From Rhodoferax sp. (lineage in GTDB: Bacteria > Pseudomonadota > Gammaproteobacteria > Burkholderiales > Burkholderiaceae_C), in assembly GCA_030645355.1 (NCBI GenBank), contig JAUSNJ010000118.1, positions 1 through 64,000 of the forward strand: a stretch of 64,000 nucleotides of DNA. The letters run 5' to 3'. The notes beneath the pieces are model-generated. The model made no database searches, was not told where the DNA came from, and saw nothing but the letters and a program-made list of their open reading frames with translations. Made by a program: the position numbers and the translations under genes. Of the stretch, positions 25,369 through 34,806 are shown one piece after another (within the stretch, counting starts at the first letter, position 1; every line of letters starts with the position of its first letter).

Positions 25369-27546
25369 ATGACGGACCTGAAAAAGATTGAAATTCTCCG
25401 GGTAACACACCTGCGCGGCCCCAACATCTGGACGTACCGCCCGGTGATTGAAGCATGGGTCGACATCGGCACGCTGGAGGACTCCCCCTCCAACACACTG
25501 CCCGGCCTGGGGGATCGGCTCAAGGCCTGGCTGCCCCATATGGTGGAGCACCGTTGCAGCGAGGGTGTGCGCGGCGGCTTCTTCCAGCGTCTGGAGGAAG
25601 GCACTTATGCCGCCCACATCCTGGAACACGTCACCCTGGAGCTACAGAATCTGGCCGGCATGAAGACCGGTTTTGGCAAGGCACGCTCCACCTCCAAGCG
25701 TGGCGTCTACAAGGTGGCCTTTCGCACCAGGCAAGAGCAGGTCGGGCGCGCAGCACTGGAAGCGGGTCGCCAACTCCTGGAAGCCGCCATTAACGATACC
25801 CCTTTTGATTTGGACGCCGCGGTTGCCAATCTGCGCGAAATGGTCGACGACCTGTGCTTGGGGCCCAGCACGGCCCACATCGTGGACGCCGCCACCGAAC
25901 GCAAAATACCCTCCATCCGCCTGACCGAAGGCAATCTGGTCCAGTTGGGCTACGGTATCAACCAGCGCCGCATCTGGACCGCCGAGACCGACCAGACCTC
26001 GGCTATAGCCGAGGAAATTGCCAGCGACAAGGACCTGACCAAGGCGCTGCTGAAGTCATGCGGTGTACCAGTGCCCGAGGGCACGCTGGTGAAATCGCCC
26101 GAACAGGCCTGGGAAGCGGCGCAGGAGATTGGTATACCCGTCGTGCTGAAGCCCTACGACGGCAACCACGGGCGCGGCGTCTCGCTGAACTTGTGCACCC
26201 AGGGCGAAGTGGAAGCGGCCTACGCCTTGGCCTACCGCAAGGGCAATGGCAGTGCCGTGATTGTTGAAAAGTTTATCCCCGGCAACGAGCACCGCATGCT
26301 GGTGGTGGGCAAACAGGTGGTGGCAGCTGCCCGTGGCGAAGCGATCTGGGTGGTGGGCAATGGCGTGGACAACATCGACCAGTTGACCGAAGACCAGATC
26401 AATTCGGACCCCCGGCGCGGCAGTGGCGAAGACTCCCCGCTGAACGCCCTGCTCCCCAGCCAATCCGGCGAAATTATTCTGGAACTGGAACGCATGGGTT
26501 TGACGCCGGAGTCCATCCCACCCAAAGACCAGAAGGTGCTGATCCAGCGCAACGGCAATGTGGCCTTCGATGTGACCGACCTGCTGCACCCCAGCGTCGC
26601 CGCCGCTGCAGCGCTGGCGGCGCGCGTGGTGGGCCTCGATATTGCCGGCGTGGATATGGTGCTGGAAGATGTCACCAAGCCCATGCAGTCCCAGCGTGCG
26701 GCGGTCATCGAGGTCAATGCAAGCCCGGGCCTGCTGGCCCACATCAAACCCGCAGACGGAGTGGGCCGACCGGTGGGCAAGGCCATCATCGAACACCTGT
26801 TCAAGCAGGACCGCGATGGGCGCATCCCGATTGTGGGCATCACCGGAACCCAAAAGATCGGCCGTATCGCCCGCCTGGTGGCTTGGCTGGCCCACATCAG
26901 CGGCAAACACGTCGGACTGGCCTGCAGTGAAGGCCTGTACCTGGACGGTCGACAGGTCGAGGCCAAGGACTGCGCCCATTGGGAAGCCGGTCAACGCCTG
27001 CTGATCAACCGCTCCGTGCAGGCCGCGGTGTTCGAGAATGGCAGCCACACCATCCTGGCCGAGGGGCTGGCATACGACAAGTGCTCCGTGGGTGTGGTCA
27101 CCGACGTGAGCTGGCACGAATCCCTGGTTCCGTTTGACATACTGGACGACGAGCAAGCCTACAAGGTTGCGCGCACGCAGGTGGACGTGATCTTGCCCAG
27201 CGGCACCGCTGTGTTGAACGCCGCCGACCCGCAGGTGGTCGAAATGGCCGAGCTCTGCGACGGCAAGGTCATTTTTTACGGCATGGACCCCAACCTGCCC
27301 GTCATGACCGAACACCGCAACGCCGGAGAGCGGGTGGTCTATGTGCGGGACGACCAGATCGTACTGGCCCACGGCGCCAAGGAAGTGGCCATGCTGCCGC
27401 TGGCCTCGCTAAAGCCAGCCAAGGCGTCCCAGCCCGAGATGGTGATGGCCGCTGTGGCCGCCGCCTGGGCCCTGAACATCCCCCCGGAACTGATCGGCGC
27501 AGGCCTGCGCACCTTTGAGTCGAACCCCCGAAAAACCCCTTACTGA
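25369..27546 (+). CDS. Cyanophycin synthetase-like protein with degenerate Mur-ligase P-loop (CphA-prime/CphA2-like)
   Basis: This protein has 725 residues. An N-terminal region is followed by an ATP-grasp domain (VVLKPYDGNHGRGVSLNL, VIVEKFIPGNEHRMLVV, IEVNASPG). The C-terminal Mur-ligase-like domain has the normal GTNGKTT P-loop replaced by GTQKIGR. In canonical CphA the ATP-grasp site adds Asp to the chain and the Mur-like site adds Arg. This homologue has probably kept only the first kind of chemistry, or it acts on a preformed Asp-Arg dipeptide as reported for CphA2 enzymes. The ATG at 25369 (MTDLKKIEILRVTHLRGPN) is preferred over the much longer track ORF. cphA follows after seven bases. 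Confidence 0.88.
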   Translation: MTDLKKIEILRVTHLRGPNIWTYRPVIEAWVDIGTLEDSPSNTLPGLGDRLKAWLPHMVEHRCSEGVRGGFFQRLEEGTYAAHILEHVTLELQNLAGMKTGFGKARSTSKRGVYKVAFRTRQEQVGRAALEAGRQLLEAAINDTPFDLDAAVANLREMVDDLCLGPSTAHIVDAATERKIPSIRLTEGNLVQLGYGINQRRIWTAETDQTSAIAEEIASDKDLTKALLKSCGVPVPEGTLVKSPEQAWEAAQEIGIPVVLKPYDGNHGRGVSLNLCTQGEVEAAYALAYRKGNGSAVIVEKFIPGNEHRMLVVGKQVVAAARGEAIWVVGNGVDNIDQLTEDQINSDPRRGSGEDSPLNALLPSQSGEIILELERMGLTPESIPPKDQKVLIQRNGNVAFDVTDLLHPSVAAAAALAARVVGLDIAGVDMVLEDVTKPMQSQRAAVIEVNASPGLLAHIKPADGVGRPVGKAIIEHLFKQDRDGRIPIVGITGTQKIGRIARLVAWLAHISGKHVGLACSEGLYLDGRQVEAKDCAHWEAGQRLLINRSVQAAVFENGSHTILAEGLAYDKCSVGVVTDVSWHESLVPFDILDDEQAYKVARTQVDVILPSGTAVLNAADPQVVEMAELCDGKVIFYGMDPNLPVMTEHRNAGERVVYVRDDQIVLAHGAKEVAMLPLASLKPAKASQPEMVMAAVAAAWALNIPPELIGAGLRTFESNPRKTPY

Positions 27547-27553
27547 ACACACC

Positions 27554-30124
27554 ATGGAAGTAACCCGTATCCGAGCCCTGCGTGGACCCAATTTGTGGAG
27601 CCACCACACGGCTATACAGTCCATCGTGTCCTGTGAGCCCATCGAACGTGCAATTGGCAAGATCGACGGTTTTGAGGCCCGCCTAAGGGCCCGTTTCCCC
27701 GAAATCAGCCCCTTCCAGCCCACCGGCCATGACGATTCCATTGCCATGGTGCATGTGCTGGAGCTGGCGGCACTGGGACTGCAGGCGCAGGCCGGATGTC
27801 CTGTGACGTTTAGCTGCACCACACCAACCGTGGATGCGCATGTCTATCAGGTGGTAGTGGAGTACAGCGAAGAGGCCGTGGGGCGGCTGGCGTTGGACCT
27901 GGCCCAGGCACTGTGCCAGTCCGCGCTGGACGACACGCCCTTTGACCTTGCCGATGCACTGACCCAGTTGCGCGACCTGGACGAAGATGTCCGGTTGGGA
28001 CCCAGCACGGGATGCATTGTGGATGCGGCCATTGCACACAACATTCCGTTCAGTCGCATGACCGAAGGCAGCATGGTGCGCTTCGGCTGGGGCAGCAAGC
28101 AGCGGCGCATCCAGGCTGCGGAAATGGACACCACCAGTGCCATCTCGGAGGCCATCGCGCAAGACAAGGAACTGACCAAGAAACTGCTGGCCGCCGCGGG
28201 CGTGCCGGTGCCCACCGGGCGCTCCGTCAGCGACGCCGAGGATGCCTGGGTGGCGGCCTGCGAAATCGGCCTGCCGGTGGTGGTCAAGCCCAAGGATGGC
28301 ACCCAGGGCAAGGGCGTCACCGTCAACATCACTACCAAAGAGCATCTCACCAAGGCCTACGCCATCGCGACCGAGTTTCGCGATGACATCCTGGTGGAAC
28401 GCTACATGCCGGGCAACGATTTCCGCCTGCTGGTGGTGGGCGACAAGCTGGTGGCGGCGGCCCGCCGCGACCCGCCCAAAGTCGTCGGGGACGGCGTCCA
28501 CACGGTGGCCGAACTGGTGGCGCAAGTCAACCTGGACCCACGGCGTGGCAGTGGACACTCCACGTCCCTGACCAAGATTCGCATCGACGACATCGCACAC
28601 GCCTGCCTGGCCAACCAGGGCTTCGCAGTCGACACCATTCCCGCCAAGGGCCAGCGCGTCAACCTGCGCAACAACGCCAACCTGTCCACCGGCGGCTCGG
28701 CCACCGATGTGACGGATGACGTGCATCCCGAAGTGGCGGCCCGTGCCGTGGCAGCGGCCCACATGGTGGGGCTGGACATATGCGGCGTGGACGTGGTCTG
28801 CGACAGCATCCTGCGCCCCATCGAGGAGCTGGGCGGCGGCATTGTCGAGGTCAATGCAGCCCCGGGCCTGCGCATGCATTTGAGCCCCTCGTTCGGCAAG
28901 GGCCGCGCCGTCGGCGAGGCCATCATTTCCAGCATGTTCAAGAATGGACAGAACGGCCGCATTCCTATCGTGGCGGTCACCGGGACCAATGGCAAGACCA
29001 CCACGGTGCGTCTGATATCGCACCTGCTGACCCAGAAGGGTCTGTGCGTGGGCATGACGAATACGGATGGCGTCTACGTGGGCGGCCAGTGCATTGACAC
29101 TGGCGACTGCAGCGGGCCCAAGAGTGCACGCAGCGTGCTGCTGCACCCCGACGTGGACGCCGCGGTGCTGGAAACCGCACGCGGTGGCGTCTTGCGCGAA
29201 GGCCTGGCCTTTGACCGCTGCGATGTGGCCGTGGTGACCAACGTCGGCAGCGGCGACCACCTCTGCCTCAACTACATCACCACCGTACAGGACCTGGCGG
29301 TCCTGAAGCGCGTAATCGTCCAGAACGTCGCGGCCACCGGCGTGGCCGTGCTGAACGCAACGGACCCCACCGTATCGGCCATGGCCAGCAAGTGCCGGGG
29401 GTCAGTCACATTCTTTGCAGTCGACAAATACCATCCCGTGATGGCCACCCATCGCGCGCAAGGCCAGGCCGTGGTCTACGTTGAAAACGGCCAACTGGTG
29501 GCCAGCAAGGGGGATTTCCAGCAAACCATAGCACTGGCGTCCATTCCCATCACCATGGGTGGCATGATTCCTTTCCAGGTTGAGAACGTCATGGCATCGG
29601 TCGCGGCCGCCTGGGCTTTGGGCCTGGACTGGGACACCATCCGCAACGGGTTGTCCAGCTTTTCCAACGACACGCACAACGCCCAGGGTCGCTTCAACTT
29701 CTTCAAGTTCCGCGGGGCCACGGTCATTGCCGACTATGGCCACAACCCCGACGCCATGATCGCGCTGGTACAGGCGGTACAGGCCATGCCCGCCACGCGA
29801 CGCTCAGTGGTCATCAGCGGTGCGGGCGACCGCCGTGACCAGGACATTCGCCAGCAAACCGAAATTTTGGGCGATGCTTTTGATGAAGTGATCCTGTACG
29901 AAGACCAATGCCAGCGCGGGCGGCGCGACGGCGAAGTGATCGCCTTGCTGCGCCAGGGCCTGGCGCATGCGCGCCGCACCACGCAGACCTCGGAAATCAA
30001 GGGCGAGTTCTTGGCCATCGACACCGCCATGGACAAACTGGCTCCCGACGAACTCTGCCTGATCCTGGTGGACCAGGTGGAAGAAGCCCTGGCACACATC
30101 ACGGCCCGGGTGCAAAAAGGGTAG
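27554..30124 (+). CDS. cphA: Cyanophycin synthetase
   Basis: This enzyme makes the storage polymer multi-L-arginyl-poly-L-aspartate (cyanophycin) from Asp, Arg and ATP in the cytoplasm. Its 856 residues contain an N-terminal domain (EVTRIRALRGPNLWSHH), an ATP-grasp domain (VVVKPKDGTQGKGVTVNI, LVERYMPGNDFRLLVV) and an intact Mur-ligase domain (VAVTGTNGKTTTVRLISHLL, ETARGGVLREGLAFDRCDV, IADYGHNPDAM). The ATG at 27554 lies eight bases after the stop of the homologue upstream. Its stop abuts that of gpsA with no space for a terminator. No cyanophycinase or isoaspartyl dipeptidase gene is in the window. Confidence 0.96.
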   Translation: MEVTRIRALRGPNLWSHHTAIQSIVSCEPIERAIGKIDGFEARLRARFPEISPFQPTGHDDSIAMVHVLELAALGLQAQAGCPVTFSCTTPTVDAHVYQVVVEYSEEAVGRLALDLAQALCQSALDDTPFDLADALTQLRDLDEDVRLGPSTGCIVDAAIAHNIPFSRMTEGSMVRFGWGSKQRRIQAAEMDTTSAISEAIAQDKELTKKLLAAAGVPVPTGRSVSDAEDAWVAACEIGLPVVVKPKDGTQGKGVTVNITTKEHLTKAYAIATEFRDDILVERYMPGNDFRLLVVGDKLVAAARRDPPKVVGDGVHTVAELVAQVNLDPRRGSGHSTSLTKIRIDDIAHACLANQGFAVDTIPAKGQRVNLRNNANLSTGGSATDVTDDVHPEVAARAVAAAHMVGLDICGVDVVCDSILRPIEELGGGIVEVNAAPGLRMHLSPSFGKGRAVGEAIISSMFKNGQNGRIPIVAVTGTNGKTTTVRLISHLLTQKGLCVGMTNTDGVYVGGQCIDTGDCSGPKSARSVLLHPDVDAAVLETARGGVLREGLAFDRCDVAVVTNVGSGDHLCLNYITTVQDLAVLKRVIVQNVAATGVAVLNATDPTVSAMASKCRGSVTFFAVDKYHPVMATHRAQGQAVVYVENGQLVASKGDFQQTIALASIPITMGGMIPFQVENVMASVAAAWALGLDWDTIRNGLSSFSNDTHNAQGRFNFFKFRGATVIADYGHNPDAMIALVQAVQAMPATRRSVVISGAGDRRDQDIRQQTEILGDAFDEVILYEDQCQRGRRDGEVIALLRQGLAHARRTTQTSEIKGEFLAIDTAMDKLAPDELCLILVDQVEEALAHITARVQKG

Positions 30125-31141
30125 TTAAACGCCCTCGGCGGCTGGGCCACGCCCCATCAGCGCGGCCACGGCTTGTTGCGGCTGCAGGCGACCGTCGAGC
30201 AGATCCACGACACACTGCGCAATCGGCATGTCCACGCCCAGGCTGCGTGCGCGCTGCACCACGGTGCGCGCGCTGTAAACGCCTTCGGCAACATGCCCCA
30301 GTTCCTCGATGGATTGCTGCAGCGTTTTACCTTGCGCCAAGGCCATGCCCACGCGCCGGTTGCGCGACAGGTCGCCGGTGGCGGTCAGCACCAGATCGCC
30401 CAGACCACTCAGGCCCATGAAGGTTTCTGCCTTGGCGCCCAGCGCCATGCCCAGACGGGTCATTTCGGCCAGGCCCCGCGTGATCAGGGCGGCACGGGCG
30501 TTCAATCCCAGTTGCAGGCCATCGCACAGGCCCGTGGCAATCGCCAGCACATTCTTGACGGCGCCGCCCACTTCCACGCCGACCACGTCATCATTGGCAT
30601 AGACGCGCAAGCTGGAACTGTGGAAAGCGCTGACCAGTGCGTCACGTACCGATGCGTGCGCACTGGCGGCCACCAGGGCGGTAGGCTGGCCCACCGCCAC
30701 TTCCTGGGCAAAACTGGGCCCGCTCAAGACGCCTGCGCGCAAATCGGGGGCAACCTGGCTTTGAATCTCGTGGCCCATCAAGCCGGGCGCGGAACCGATA
30801 CCGGCCTCAAAGCCCTTGCACAGCCACGCAACCGCCGCGCCACAGCCGTGCAGTTGCGATAGCAGTCCGCGCAGCCCCGCCATGGGCGAAGCCACAATCA
30901 CCAAATCGTCGGGGAGTACATCGGCTATCAGGTCCGTCAACGCCCGGGTGCTGATGTGCAGTGCGGGCGGCAAGGCAATGCCAGGCAGGTAGCGCTGGTT
31001 GATGCGCGTCGTCAGCATGGACTGCCCCTGCAACGGATCGCGCACCCAGAGGGTCACCGCGTGCCCGGCCAACGCATTGCGGCAGGCACCCACGGCCAGC
31101 GCGGTGCCCCACGCACCACCCCCAATCACTATTATTTTCAT
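30125..31141 (-). CDS. gpsA: Glycerol-3-phosphate dehydrogenase [NAD(P)+]
   Basis: This enzyme reduces dihydroxyacetone phosphate to sn-glycerol-3-phosphate for phospholipid synthesis. The Rossmann loop [12 protein letters not shown] is at the N-terminus. [17 protein letters not shown] and the substrate-binding [18 protein letters not shown] are conserved; Lys in AVKN is the catalytic residue of the family. The length of 338 residues is normal. It follows secB in the same direction, an order shared with other proteobacteria (grxC-secB-gpsA). Its start codon lies inside a 42-bp dispersed element. Confidence 0.95.
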   Translation of the reverse strand: MKIIVIGGGAWGTALAVGACRNALAGHAVTLWVRDPLQGQSMLTTRINQRYLPGIALPPALHISTRALTDLIADVLPDDLVIVASPMAGLRGLLSQLHGCGAAVAWLCKGFEAGIGSAPGLMGHEIQSQVAPDLRAGVLSGPSFAQEVAVGQPTALVAASAHASVRDALVSAFHSSSLRVYANDDVVGVEVGGAVKNVLAIATGLCDGLQLGLNARAALITRGLAEMTRLGMALGAKAETFMGLSGLGDLVLTATGDLSRNRRVGMALAQGKTLQQSIEELGHVAEGVYSARTVVQRARSLGVDMPIAQCVVDLLDGRLQPQQAVAALMGRGPAAEGV

Positions 31142-31169
31142 AGCATCACAGGCAATGGATACGAGGGCT
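31128..31169 (-). repeat. 42-bp dispersed element, copy E (overlapping the gpsA start)
   Basis: The reverse complement reads AGCCCTCG-N17-GCTA-N9-TAGT, with one change in the last base. The gpsA ATG (31141) falls in the N9 part, so the element supplies the leader and the first codons (MKII). It occupies most of the secB-gpsA gap. Confidence 0.8.
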
Positions 31170-31191
31170 AGAGGGCAAAATGCCCAACTAC

Positions 31192-31656
31192 TTATTGTGG
31201 CAGCGTGGTGGCTGGCGCAGCGGCTGCCTGTGCTTGGGCCAGTTGCTGTTGCTCGTACATGGCCTGGAAGTTGATTTCCGACAGGTGCACCGGTGGGAAG
31301 CCGCCGCGCTGGATCAGGTCCGCCACGTTGCCGCGCAGATACGGGTAGACGATTTGCGGGCAGGCGATGCCCATGATCTGGCCCATCTGGTCGTCTGGCA
31401 CATTGCGGATTTCAAAAATACCGGCCTGCTTGGCTTCAACCAGAAAAACCGTCTTGTCCTTGATTTTGGTGTGGACGGTGGCCGTCACACACACTTCAAA
31501 GACACCGTCCGCCACGGGTGCGGCTTCAACGCCTAACTGGATATCCACTGCGGGCTGCTCTTGTTCCAGCAAAATGGCGGGGGAATTGGGTTGCTCCAGC
31601 GAAGCCTCTTTGAGGTACACGCGCTGAATCTGGAATACGGGAGTCTGATCGGACAT
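31192..31656 (-). CDS. secB: Protein-export chaperone SecB
   Basis: This tetrameric chaperone keeps preproteins unfolded and hands them to SecA. Its 154 residues contain the family landmarks [19 protein letters not shown], the C-terminal [20 protein letters not shown] and [20 protein letters not shown]. The tail is Ala/Gln/Pro-rich, as is common. It is flanked by grxC and gpsA as in many proteobacteria. A strong hairpin terminator lies between grxC and secB. Confidence 0.96.
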   Translation of the reverse strand: MSDQTPVFQIQRVYLKEASLEQPNSPAILLEQEQPAVDIQLGVEAAPVADGVFEVCVTATVHTKIKDKTVFLVEAKQAGIFEIRNVPDDQMGQIMGIACPQIVYPYLRGNVADLIQRGGFPPVHLSEINFQAMYEQQQLAQAQAAAAPATTLPQ

Positions 31657-31670
31657 AAAAACAGTCTTTC

Positions 31671-31710
31671 TAAGTAAAACAATGCCCGCCCCAAAAAATC
31701 GGGGCGGGCA
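31671..31710 (-). terminator. Rho-independent terminator between grxC and secB
   Basis: Read on the minus strand, TGCCCGCCCC and GGGGCGGGCA form a perfect 10-bp GC-rich stem around a GATTTTTT loop (31683-31710), followed by TTGTTTTAC. It follows the grxC stop and precedes secB, so secB and gpsA probably have their own promoter. No clear promoter sequence was found in the short space left. Confidence 0.75.
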
Positions 31711-31774
31711 GATAACGGGAATTTCGTTAAACGCGGATTATCTCAGGCTCGCAGGGGCCCAATCATCGGCCCGT

Positions 31775-32035
31775 TCAAGCCGCATTCAGCAGGGGCAATA
31801 AACCGCCCTGGTTGTCCAGCGCCATCAGGTCGTCACACCCACCAACATAGGTAGAGCCGATGAAGATTTGCGGCACGGTGCGCCGACCCGTTATTTCCAT
31901 CATTTTCATCCGCTCCTGCGGCTGGCTGTCGACCCGGACTTCTTCAATGGTTTCCACGCCTTTGGACAGCAGTAGGCGCTTGGCCTGCACGCAATACGGG
32001 CAAACCGCGGTGGTGTACATCTTGACGGCTTGCAC
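31775..32035 (-). CDS. grxC: Glutaredoxin 3
   Basis: This small dithiol glutaredoxin reduces disulfides and glutathionylated proteins in the cytoplasm. I start it at a GTG at 32035, giving MQAVKMYTTAVCPYCVQAK (86 residues), which is the usual Grx3 length. The track ORF is longer only because it runs back into the rhodanese gene. The CPYC active site, the TVPQIFI cis-Pro motif and GGCDDLMAL are all present. It begins a few bases after the rhodanese stop and is almost certainly co-transcribed with it. Confidence 0.93.
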   Translation of the reverse strand: MQAVKMYTTAVCPYCVQAKRLLLSKGVETIEEVRVDSQPQERMKMMEITGRRTVPQIFIGSTYVGGCDDLMALDNQGGLLPLLNAA

Positions 32036-32039
32036 GGCA

Positions 32040-32447
32040 TCAACCTTTTTCAACGGGAAGATTTGCGGCGCGCCAACTGGCCAGGCCGCCGCCCAGGGAT
32101 TGGGCCTGTTCGTAGCCCAGCTTCTTGGCAATCGCCACCGCGCGAGCCGAACGGGCTCCGGACTGGCAGACCAGAATCAGCGGCAAGGCCTTGTTTTTGA
32201 CCGTCCCGGCCAGTTTATTTTCCAGCTCACCCAATGGAATATTCCTGGAGCCCCCCACATGGCCAGCGGCAAACTCCGCCGGCTCACACACATCGATGAC
32301 CACCCCTTTTTCCCGGTTGATCAGCTGAACCGCTCCTGCCGGGTCCAAACCCGCCATGGCGGCGCCCTGCAAGACGGGCCACAAGAGCAGCGAACCCGAG
32401 GCCACCGCAATGGCAATCAACATCCAGTTATCGAAAATGAATTTCAC
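32040..32447 (-). CDS. Membrane-anchored rhodanese-like domain protein (YibN-like)
   Basis: This 135-residue protein has one N-terminal transmembrane helix (WMLIAIAVASGSLLLWPVL) and a rhodanese domain whose active-site loop is CQSGARS. It probably handles sulfane sulfur or another persulfide at the inner membrane, with the catalytic domain in the cytoplasm. Its position just upstream of grxC and secB matches the yibN-grxC-secB order known from enterobacteria. The physiological substrate is not established. Confidence 0.88.
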   Translation of the reverse strand: MKFIFDNWMLIAIAVASGSLLLWPVLQGAAMAGLDPAGAVQLINREKGVVIDVCEPAEFAAGHVGGSRNIPLGELENKLAGTVKNKALPLILVCQSGARSARAVAIAKKLGYEQAQSLGGGLASWRAANLPVEKG

Positions 32448-32549
32448 TTTGTTCCTTGTTAGTTACCAACCGTTACGCCCACCATTTTAGAATGGAGGAT
32501 GTTTCCCCGCCAAAGACCCTGACTTTCCCTCAGCCCTATTCCCCGCACC

Positions 32550-33293
32550 ATGTACAAACTCGTTCTCGTTCGCCACGGCGAATCCACCTGGAATCTTGAC
32601 AACCGCTTCACCGGCTGGACCGATGTCGACCTGACCCCCACCGGCGTGGAACAGGCCAAGGAAGCCGGCCGTTTGCTCAAGGCAGAGGGCTATGAATTCG
32701 ATCTCGCCTACACCAGCGTTCTCAAACGCGCCACGCGTACGCTGTGGCATTGCCTGGATGAAATGGACCGCACGTGGCTACCGGTCGTGCACTCCTGGCG
32801 GCTCAATGAACGCCATTACGGCGCGCTCCAGGGTCTGAACAAGACCGAGGTCGCCAAACAGTACGGAGACGACCAGGTGCTGCAATGGCGCCGTAGCTAC
32901 GACACCCCGCCCCCTGCACTGGAGCCCACAGATGCCCGCAGTGAACGCGCCGATATCCGCTACGCCGATCTGCAGCCTGGCCAGGTTCCACTGACCGAGT
33001 GCCTCAAGGACACTGTGGCGCGCGTCATGCCATTCTGGAGTGAATCCATGGCACCGGCGATCCGCAGCGGCAAGCGCATATTGGTCGCGGCGCATGGCAA
33101 TTCGATCCGTGCGCTGGTGAAATACCTGGACAACATATCGGACAACGACATCGTCGGGCTCAACATTCCCAATGGCATTCCATTGGTGTATGAGCTGGAT
33201 GCCAACCTGAAACCGATTCGCCACTACTACCTGGGCGATGCCGAAGCGGCCGCCAAGGCTGCGGCAGCCGTCGCGTCCCAAGGCAAAGCCTGA
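32550..33293 (+). CDS. gpmA: 2,3-bisphosphoglycerate-dependent phosphoglycerate mutase
   Basis: This glycolytic enzyme interconverts 3- and 2-phosphoglycerate through a phosphohistidine. The motif [20 protein letters not shown] carries the nucleophilic His. [14 protein letters not shown] and [16 protein letters not shown] carry the other active-site residues. Its 247 residues match the dPGM family. The last 20 residues are Ala-rich. It is divergent from the rhodanese gene. Confidence 0.96.
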   Translation: MYKLVLVRHGESTWNLDNRFTGWTDVDLTPTGVEQAKEAGRLLKAEGYEFDLAYTSVLKRATRTLWHCLDEMDRTWLPVVHSWRLNERHYGALQGLNKTEVAKQYGDDQVLQWRRSYDTPPPALEPTDARSERADIRYADLQPGQVPLTECLKDTVARVMPFWSESMAPAIRSGKRILVAAHGNSIRALVKYLDNISDNDIVGLNIPNGIPLVYELDANLKPIRHYYLGDAEAAAKAAAAVASQGKA

Positions 33294-33361
33294 GGACTTT
33301 GCGGGAACTCGCGACAAGCCACCCTCTCCAAGGTGTATATTGAAGCGGCACTGGAACACTT

Positions 33362-34798
33362 ATGGGTCAAAAACTGAAAATTGCGGGATGGATAGGCTTG
33401 GGCGTCATGGCTGGCGCACTGACCACCGTATCTCTCCAAACCGTCGCCCGCAGTACGCTGGCACCGCTTCCGCTCGAAGAGTTGCAGCAATTGGCGGCCG
33501 TCTTTGGCATGGTCAAAACCGACTATGTGGAACCCGTCGATGAAAAGAAGTTGATTACCGAGGCCATTGCCGGCATGGTGTCCAGCCTGGACCCGCACTC
33601 GCAGTACTTTGACAAGAAATCCTTCAAGGAATTCAAGGAAGGCACTTCGGGGCGATTTGTCGGCGTCGGCATCGAAATTACCCAGGAAGACGGGCTGGTC
33701 AAGGTGGTGTCCCCTATCGAAGGTTCGCCTGCGTTTCGGGCTGGCCTCAAGCCCAACGATCTGATTACCCGCGTCGACGACACCGCAGTCAAGGGACTGA
33801 CCCTGAACGAAGCCGTCAAGCGCATGCGTGGGGAGCCCAACACCAAAGTGGTTCTCACGATCTATCGCAAGGATGAAAACCGCACGTTTCCGGTCACCAT
33901 CATCCGCGAAGAGATCAAGCAACAATCGGTGCGAGGCAAGCTGATCGAACCGGGATATGCCTGGATACGGGTCAGCCAGTTTCAGGAACAGACGGTGGAC
34001 GACTTTGCCCGCAAGCTCGACGAAATCTACAAGCAGGACCCGGCCATCAAGGGTCTTGTTTTGGACCTGCGCAACGATCCCGGTGGCCTGCTCAATGCGG
34101 CCGTGGCAGTGTCCGCCACGTTCCTGCCGGAAAACGTCACGGTGGTCTCCACCAATGGGCAAACGCCGGACAGCAAACAGACGCTGAAAGCCACGGTGCG
34201 GGATTATCTGGGGCGTGATGGTGCGGATCCACTCAAAAAGTTGCCGGCCGGCCTTAAAAAGGTTCCGTTGATCGTACTGGTCAACGAAGGGTCCGCCTCC
34301 GCCAGTGAGATCGTGGCGGGTGCCCTGCAAGACCACAAGCGCGCAACCATCATGGGCAGCCAAACCTTCGGCAAGGGCTCGGTACAAACGTTCCGCCCCC
34401 TGGGGCCGGACACAGGTTTGAAAATCACGACGTCACGCTACTACACACCTAGCGGCAAATCCATCCAGGCCAAGGGCATCGTGCCCGACGTCATGGTTGA
34501 CGACACCGAGGAAGGCAGTCCCTATGCCGCGCTGCGAACCCGAGAGGCCGATTTGGGCAAGCACCTGGCCAGCGGCCAGGGTGAAGAAGTCAAGGACCCC
34601 GCACGGGAACAGGCCCGTGATGAAGCGTTGAAGCGGCTGGAGGAAGAGTCGCGCAAACCGCTTTCCGAACGGCGTCCTCCCGAATTTGGCTCCGAGAAGG
34701 ACTTCCAATTGATACAGGCGCTCAACCAGCTCAAGGGGCGCCCGGTTCTGGTCAGCAAGACCCAGGTGGAGCGCAAGGAAGAGCCCAAAGAAAACTGA
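33362..34798 (+). CDS. C-terminal processing peptidase, S41 family
   Basis: This is a periplasmic tail-specific protease of 478 residues. An N-terminal signal or anchor helix (IAGWIGLGVMAGALTTVSL) precedes an N-terminal helical domain, a PDZ domain (VGVGIEITQEDGLVKVVSPI) and the catalytic domain. The nucleophilic Ser is in NEGSASASEIVAGAL and the general-base Lys in GSQTFGKGSVQTF. It lies between gpmA and a MoeB-like gene in the same direction. Likely targets are unfolded or C-terminally tagged envelope proteins. Confidence 0.93.
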   Translation: MGQKLKIAGWIGLGVMAGALTTVSLQTVARSTLAPLPLEELQQLAAVFGMVKTDYVEPVDEKKLITEAIAGMVSSLDPHSQYFDKKSFKEFKEGTSGRFVGVGIEITQEDGLVKVVSPIEGSPAFRAGLKPNDLITRVDDTAVKGLTLNEAVKRMRGEPNTKVVLTIYRKDENRTFPVTIIREEIKQQSVRGKLIEPGYAWIRVSQFQEQTVDDFARKLDEIYKQDPAIKGLVLDLRNDPGGLLNAAVAVSATFLPENVTVVSTNGQTPDSKQTLKATVRDYLGRDGADPLKKLPAGLKKVPLIVLVNEGSASASEIVAGALQDHKRATIMGSQTFGKGSVQTFRPLGPDTGLKITTSRYYTPSGKSIQAKGIVPDVMVDDTEEGSPYAALRTREADLGKHLASGQGEEVKDPAREQARDEALKRLEEESRKPLSERRPPEFGSEKDFQLIQALNQLKGRPVLVSKTQVERKEEPKEN

Positions 34799-34806
34799 TT
34801 CACGCC

